Shown piece by piece: positions 5,143-8,798 of a stretch of DNA of 8,798 bases. The stretch's first letter is position 1. Every line of letters starts with the position of its first letter. The stretch covers positions 1 to 8,798 of the forward strand of contig CAYTNN010000186.1 of assembly GCA_964439135.1 (NCBI GenBank), given 5' to 3'. The notes beneath the pieces are model-generated. The model searched no databases. It had not been told where the DNA came from and saw only the letters and a program-made list of their open reading frames with translations. Made by a program: the position numbers and the translations under genes. The DNA comes from JAFGPJ01 sp964439135. Its GTDB lineage: Bacteria; Planctomycetota; Phycisphaerae; Sedimentisphaerales; Anaerobacaceae.

Positions 5143-6426
5143 TCAAAAAAATGTACCTGCTTTGGAGCCTCGCCTGCTCTGGCGAAAAATATAAATGTGT
5201 TCATTTTCCTTTTGCATCCGAAGATATTCTTTGCCGAGGTCCTCTTGTCCCCATCCCAGGATTTTCAATTCATCCCGATAAGCCATCAGTGCCTTATCGG
5301 TTTGGCGCTCGTCTGCGAACCGCCAGACTGTGTGATTGTTCTTCAATAATCCACTGCCTGAAATCAACTTTTTTACCTCCTCAGCTTTCAGAAAGGAAAG
5401 CTCCGGCGGCTCATGGTAGACTCCATGGAGTATCTCAGGCGATTCAGGCATCTGGCCATACTTATCCAGTAAATTCTCAAACTGTTTGCTGATTGATTTG
5501 ATCATCTCGCTGCAAATACCATCTGCTGCAAGCTTGTATTTGGCTCGTGAACTTTCAATTCCAAACATTTCACTCTCGTGCTCGAGCTGGCTTTCGATAT
5601 CGAACCTAACCACTGGAAGCGTGTAAGTCTGGTCCGAATGGGACGTGCCTGCGAAAATAGAACTGCCCGCCGTCCATTTTATTATCGCTTTGAAATAACG
5701 ACTACGAAGGAAAGTTTTCTCGTTGACCTGAGGCATATTTATAATAATAAAAACATCCGGCAGAAGCCCGCCCGGCTTTGGCCAGGTCCCGAACGGGTAA
5801 TAAGCAACTTCGCCCACATAAGGCAATTGGGCCAGAGACTTCTGAAACTCGCGCATCGTACGGTCAAGCAGATCGTGAGGACTTTGACAAATAATCAGGA
5901 TGTTTCGTGTGCTTACTCTGGCACCGCTTCCGGCCGAGGTAGAACTCAAAGTCTGTATATTATTCTTGGCATTTATCGTTCCAATATGTGCCTGGAATCT
6001 GCCGGATTCACCCCGTGAGATAGGCAAAGACGTTATCTCACGGGGTGAATCTTTTTGCTCTGTTGGTTTGTTCTTTCCTGATTCATTCAGAATGACTACA
6101 GGTTCAGATTTGCCGGAACTCAATGGCAACTCGAAAAACACCAGCACAACACCAATTAATGCAATCGCAATCGCAGATCCAAATCCTGTACGAGCGGTTC
6201 GCGAACCTTTCTTATGCTCGTCAGCCTTGGGAGGCCGAAGCAAAAAACCAAAAACGAAATATACAAGGGTAAGCAATGGATTGAGGAAAAGAAAAGTCAC
6301 AAGCCAGAGAATTTGTGTGCCCCATCGCCGGCCGAATATCGGATAGAATTCTCGCCGGAATAAACAATGAATCAATAACGCCGACCATATAATAAGATAT
6401 AGTCCACTGAACGTATACCAAGGCAT
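5143..6426 (-). CDS. Unrecognised three-helix membrane protein with large soluble domain
   Basis: The 427-residue product has three predicted membrane helices, at about 6-23, 39-63 and 82-100. They are separated by short Arg-rich turns (FRREFYPIFGRR) and followed by a basic stretch and a long low-complexity linker (about 102-175). The C-terminal 250 residues look like an alpha/beta domain, with beta strands NILIICQ and DVFIIINMPQ and a helix-rich end. I cannot assign a family. The arrangement suggests an anchored protein with one large soluble domain. The ATG at 6426 has AAAGG at 6440-6436 as ribosome binding site, nine bases away. A perfect 18-bp inverted repeat encodes residues 126-141 within the linker. 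The last residues (SRRGSKAGTFF) follow a conserved-looking strand and look like random extension. The stop TGA lies after seven Ts and directly before the next gene in the same frame. Confidence 0.82.
   Translation of the reverse strand: MPWYTFSGLYLIIWSALLIHCLFRREFYPIFGRRWGTQILWLVTFLFLNPLLTLVYFVFGFLLRPPKADEHKKGSRTARTGFGSAIAIALIGVVLVFFELPLSSGKSEPVVILNESGKNKPTEQKDSPREITSLPISRGESGRFQAHIGTINAKNNIQTLSSTSAGSGARVSTRNILIICQSPHDLLDRTMREFQKSLAQLPYVGEVAYYPFGTWPKPGGLLPDVFIIINMPQVNEKTFLRSRYFKAIIKWTAGSSIFAGTSHSDQTYTLPVVRFDIESQLEHESEMFGIESSRAKYKLAADGICSEMIKSISKQFENLLDKYGQMPESPEILHGVYHEPPELSFLKAEEVKKLISGSGLLKNNHTVWRFADERQTDKALMAYRDELKILGWGQEDLGKEYLRMQKENEHIYIFRQSRRGSKAGTFF
6005..6051. repeat. 18-bp perfect inverted repeat within a coding sequence
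   Basis: GATTCACCCCGTGAGATA (6005-6022) and TATCTCACGGGGTGAATC (6034-6051) are exact reverse complements around an 11-base loop. Two further G-T pairs could extend the stem inward. The whole element is 47 bases and sits in frame in the membrane protein gene, coding for D-S-P-R-E-I-T-S-L-P-I-S-R-G-E-S after the third helix. Length and perfection exceed what codon choice would produce by chance. It resembles small palindromic mobile elements such as REP/MITE units or in-frame palindromic elements of the kind known in Rickettsia. On the plus strand it is followed by five Ts, so it would also act as a terminator for antisense transcripts. Confidence 0.75.
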
Positions 6427-6717
6427 CGAAATCTACCTTTCAAATAATTATGTATGGGCGGTTTGCAAACAGTCTTTACTGCCAAAGCACCTAAAGCCCG
6501 ATATATCAGTATCGAGATTTTAGCACCTTCAAATTACCCAAAAGTGGCCGAATGCCGGAAAAAAAGATGAATTTTTTATGTCCGAAAAATAACCATAGAA
6601 ACGAATGCTTATTCTGTAAGGCGTTTAATATAAAGATGTTAAGCTTCAAACATAACGAAAGCCGCCAGCCTTGCCGGACAAGTATCAAGCTTTTCCTAAT
6701 TTTTTCTTCGACAACAC
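6427..6717. other. Divergent intergenic region, no gene seen
   Basis: This stretch separates the minus-strand membrane gene from the plus-strand gntR operon. It is AT-rich with several A and T runs. It must contain the promoter of the minus-strand pair, but I see no good -35/-10 match for it. CGATA and TATCG form a weak 5-bp dyad near 6500-6515. A 60-codon minus-strand frame at 6506-6688 is hydrophobic and basic with no ribosome binding site, and it is most likely spurious. Confidence 0.45.
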
Positions 6718-6745
6718 TTGACGGAACATAAAAACATGTTATACT
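6718..6745 (+). promoter_or_regulatory. Promoter of the gntR-ABC operon, with possible operator
   Basis: TTGACG (6718-6723) and TATACT (6740-6745) are separated by 16 bases, a good sigma70-like promoter with a start near 6752. The perfect palindrome AACATGTT (6733-6740) overlaps the spacer and the first base of the -10 box. A TAGTACAATTAGTG stretch follows around 6760-6772. Either could be the binding site of the GntR/YtrA-type repressor encoded just downstream, which would give autoregulation. The promoter is well supported; the operator is inference. Confidence 0.65.
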
Positions 6746-6783
6746 TGTAATAGCTGGCGTAGTACAATTAGTGAGGTTGTTTT

Positions 6784-7215
6784 ATGCAGATTCGTATCGA
6801 CAACGCTTCGAACAGGCCCGTTTATCGGCAGATTATAGACCAGATCAAGCGTGATATTGCCCTGGGCAGACTTATCAAAGACGAAAAGCTGCCGACCGTC
6901 AGGCAATTGGCGGCACAACTCACTATAAATCCCAATACTATCGCGAAGGCCTATCGCCAACTCGAAAGCGAAGGCATCATCGTCACCAGGCCGGGCTCCG
7001 GAGCTTTTATCGCGAATCTTGACAGCAATTTGAGCAGGGCCGTCCGAAAAAGACTCCTGTCGGATGAGCTTGAGCGAATCGCGGTTGAGGCGTTTCACAT
7101 GCAAATCGACGCCGAAACGCTGCTGGAGTTGTTCAATAACGCGGTTGAGAAATTAAATGTGCCTTCGAAGAAACCAACGTCAGATATCCCCAAGGGAGAA
7201 CAATCGAATGAATGA
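6784..7215 (+). CDS. GntR-family (YtrA subfamily) transcriptional regulator
   Basis: The 143-residue protein carries an N-terminal winged helix-turn-helix of GntR type at about residues 10-78: PVYRQIIDQIKRDIALGRL, KLPTVRQLAAQLTINPNTIAKAYRQLESEGII and TRPGSGAFI. Only about 65 residues follow, a helical tail with no ligand-binding FadR or UTRA domain. This short architecture defines the YtrA subfamily, whose members usually repress an adjacent ABC transporter operon and respond to cell-envelope stress or antibiotics. GAGG at 6773-6776, seven bases before the ATG, is the ribosome binding site. The stop codon overlaps the start of the ABC ATPase gene, so the genes are translationally coupled. It is expected to be a DNA-binding dimer that controls its own promoter. 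Confidence 0.93.
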   Translation: MQIRIDNASNRPVYRQIIDQIKRDIALGRLIKDEKLPTVRQLAAQLTINPNTIAKAYRQLESEGIIVTRPGSGAFIANLDSNLSRAVRKRLLSDELERIAVEAFHMQIDAETLLELFNNAVEKLNVPSKKPTSDIPKGEQSNE

Positions 7216-8113
7216 TAACGTTATCAAAGTTGAAAATCTCGTCAAGTATTTCGACGGCCGGTGCGTTCTGGACGGCATCAATCTCACGGTGCCGCGAGGC
7301 TGCATCTACGGCCTGCTGGGACGAAACGGTGCCGGCAAGACAACGATTATCCGGATTCTTTTGGGCATCGAGCCGGCGACGCGAGGCCGGACTTTACTGC
7401 TGGACACCGAATCTACGAACCTTGCACCAAAAATCCGCGGCCGGATCGGCTGCGTCGCCGAAGGTCATAACCTCATCCAGAACTATAAGGTCGAACGGCT
7501 GATCAAGCTCTGCAAAGACCTTTCCCTGCAATGGAACGATGAGTCCTTTGATCATCTGATAGAAACATTTCGCCTGCCAATGGACCGCAGGATCAAAGAC
7601 CTGTCGATGGGTATGCGGGCGCAGTTGAACCTCTCGCTGGCAATGGCGATTGACCCCGAGCTGCTTATTCTCGACGACCCGACGCTCGGGCTCGATACCG
7701 TCGCGCGCCGGCAGTTCCTCGAACTTGCCATCGAAGTAATCCAGAAGCAGAATCGAACAATTCTATTCTGCTCTCACATCCTCAGCGACGTAGAGCGCAT
7801 CGCCGACCGGGTAGGAATCCTCGCCGCCGGTAAGCTCGTGGTGGATTGTCCGCTGGAGCAGCTCAAAGAACGGGTCAAAAAACTGCGTATCATCTTCCCC
7901 GAATCGCCCCCGGCACGCCTCTACCTGACGGAAATCATAAATCGGCAAATCCAAGGCAGGGAAATGACCATTACAGTGGCCAACTGGAATAAGCAAAAAC
8001 AAGCCATCCTCGAAACGTTCAAACCCTCAAGCTGCACCGAAATCCCGATGAGCCTCGAAGACATATTCATAGAATGCACAAGGCCAAGTGCCGAAGCGGT
8101 GGAAGTTGCATAA
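7208..8113 (+). CDS. ABC transporter ATP-binding protein
   Basis: From the ATG at 7208 the protein has 301 residues, the usual size of a single ABC ATPase with a C-terminal extension, as in YtrB or CcmA-type exporters. Walker A is GRNGAGKT at 38-45, the signature is LSMGM at 132-136 in place of LSGGQ, Walker B is LLILDD at 152-157, the D-loop is around GLD at 161-163, and the switch histidine is H190 (CSH). Two positions deviate: the Q-loop carries Glu85 (VAEGH) instead of Gln, and the catalytic Glu after Walker B is Asp157. The gene overlaps gntR by 8 bases, with AGGGAG at 7193-7198 inside gntR as its ribosome binding site. An upstream in-frame start at 7157 would lie deep in gntR and is less likely. 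The product should energise the permease encoded next, most likely as an exporter. Confidence 0.94.
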   Translation: MNDNVIKVENLVKYFDGRCVLDGINLTVPRGCIYGLLGRNGAGKTTIIRILLGIEPATRGRTLLLDTESTNLAPKIRGRIGCVAEGHNLIQNYKVERLIKLCKDLSLQWNDESFDHLIETFRLPMDRRIKDLSMGMRAQLNLSLAMAIDPELLILDDPTLGLDTVARRQFLELAIEVIQKQNRTILFCSHILSDVERIADRVGILAAGKLVVDCPLEQLKERVKKLRIIFPESPPARLYLTEIINRQIQGREMTITVANWNKQKQAILETFKPSSCTEIPMSLEDIFIECTRPSAEAVEVA

Positions 8114-8129
8114 AAAGGAGATAAAGAAA

Positions 8130-8762
8130 ATGCTGACCTTGATAAGAAGAGAAATTCGGGACAATATAGTCTATTTCATCGCAGCCGTTGTTTTCTCAGC
8201 GATCCTCATCGCGCTTCTAATCGCCGCGACGTACAATTCCGACTGGATCAGCGATCCTGCTGTCTATGTCGGCTTCTCGATACCGATACTGTTGATACTT
8301 GGTTTAGTATTCTCTGCGATGGGAGTAACGCAGATGTACATGGATCGAAACAGGAAAATCTCGGCATTCCTCTCCGCCCTGCCGGTGACAAGAAACTGGA
8401 TATTGACGGCCAGAATCTTCGCGGGACTTTTGGCAATTCTAACCGTACTTGTGCCCCTGGCAATTGCCGTCATAGTCCTGGGCCGTCTTATCGCACCGCC
8501 CATACCAATTTTCGCCGGCTACATCGCTGACATTCTTACAACGGTCTTTCTGATGGTTTTTGCGTGCTATTGCCTTGGATTGCTTACCGGATGGACGGCA
8601 AACAAGATTGCTCCCACGTTCGGCGCACTCGGTCTGAACCTTGTTCTGGTCTCTCTGGTATTCGTAAAGGGCTTCGGCCCGGATATACAATTCCTGCTCG
8701 TGCTGGTTATCGTTGCGTGTTTGATACGCACATGGCACAAGTTCATGTCAACATCCCTTTAG
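8130..8762 (+). CDS. ABC-2 type transporter permease
   Basis: The 210-residue protein starts MLTLIRREIRDN, a typical cytoplasmic amphipathic N-terminus of ABC-2 permeases, followed by six predicted membrane helices at about 13-33, 46-68, 92-118, 127-153, 160-180 and 184-201. Between helices 2 and 3 lies the segment MDRNRKISAFLSALPVTR, which matches the coupling region found in this family (charged stretch, then F-L-x-x-L-P-V-x-R). The ATG is preceded by AAAAGGAG at 8113-8120, nine bases away. An in-frame GTG at 8088 lies inside the ATPase gene and is not needed. It forms the membrane half of the transporter with the preceding ATPase. The substrate cannot be deduced. Confidence 0.9.
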   Translation: MLTLIRREIRDNIVYFIAAVVFSAILIALLIAATYNSDWISDPAVYVGFSIPILLILGLVFSAMGVTQMYMDRNRKISAFLSALPVTRNWILTARIFAGLLAILTVLVPLAIAVIVLGRLIAPPIPIFAGYIADILTTVFLMVFACYCLGLLTGWTANKIAPTFGALGLNLVLVSLVFVKGFGPDIQFLLVLVIVACLIRTWHKFMSTSL

Positions 8763-8772
8763 GAATATACTC

Positions 8773-8798
8773 ATGCGATCTCGACCCAATTATCCCAT
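8773..8798 (+). CDS. Start of the next operon gene (partial, truncated by window)
   Basis: An ATG at 8773, preceded by AGGA at 8761-8764 with eight bases between, opens a frame that stays open to the window end and reads M-R-S-R-P-N-Y-P. The gap to the permease stop is only 10 bases, so it is probably the fourth gene of the gntR-ABC operon. Too little is visible to guess the product; a second permease or another transporter subunit is common in such operons. Confidence 0.5.

Noticed and set aside
5143..5145. TGA as selenocysteine or as a reassigned sense codon
   Set aside because: No SECIS-like hairpin is visible just after the TGA and no redox motif surrounds it. TGA ends the gntR gene at 7213-7215, so the code is standard.
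5058..6346. Plus-strand open frames of 140-150 codons opposite the membrane/soluble pair
   Set aside because: They lack ribosome binding sites and protein features. The minus-strand frames have membrane helices, a ribosome binding site and much greater length.
6506..6688. 60-codon minus-strand frame in the divergent intergenic region
   Set aside because: No ribosome binding site, AT-rich chance composition, no recognisable motif.

Overview
This 8.8 kb bacterial window has about 45-50% GC by eye. No single gene fixes the taxon. A DUF1573 lipoprotein, a Tat-dependent protein starting with an S-R-R-D-F-L-K motif, two further lipoprotein or membrane proteins of unknown family and a YtrA-type GntR/ABC operon together suggest a planctomycete-like (Phycisphaerae-type) or related genome. 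That assignment is an inference. No tRNA, rRNA, CRISPR array or transposase gene is visible.

Left part, minus strand. The first 19 codons of a Tat-exported protein run off the left edge. Upstream of it is tilS (tRNA-Ile lysidine synthase), and upstream of tilS is a TPR-like lipoprotein gene. A near-perfect intrinsic terminator follows the lipoprotein gene but sits only about 11 bases before the best tilS start codon. A REP-like hairpin with a GTAG foot lies in frame inside tilS.

Middle part. A roughly 650-base intergenic stretch holds one doubtful small ORF. It also holds an excellent sigma70-type promoter, TTGACT-17-TATAAT, with a structured leader of about 135 bases that drives the DUF1573 lipoprotein on the plus strand. 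That gene ends at a probable intrinsic terminator and converges with a minus-strand pair of unrecognised genes. The first of the pair is a three-helix membrane protein and the second is a soluble helical plus beta protein. They are in the same reading frame, separated only by one TGA and six sense codons. The membrane gene also carries an 18-bp perfect inverted repeat inside its coding sequence.

Right part, plus strand. A promoter precedes a tightly packed operon: a GntR/YtrA regulator, an ABC ATPase overlapping it by 8 bases, a six-helix ABC-2 permease, and the start of another gene cut off by the window edge. The regulator probably controls its own ABC exporter. The ATPase has non-canonical residues at the Q-loop, signature and catalytic-glutamate positions.

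The most interesting signals are the two different palindromic elements embedded in frame in unrelated genes, and the in-frame TGA between the two unknown genes. I found no complete, clearly new multi-gene system, but the unknown membrane/soluble pair is the best candidate for undescribed biology.
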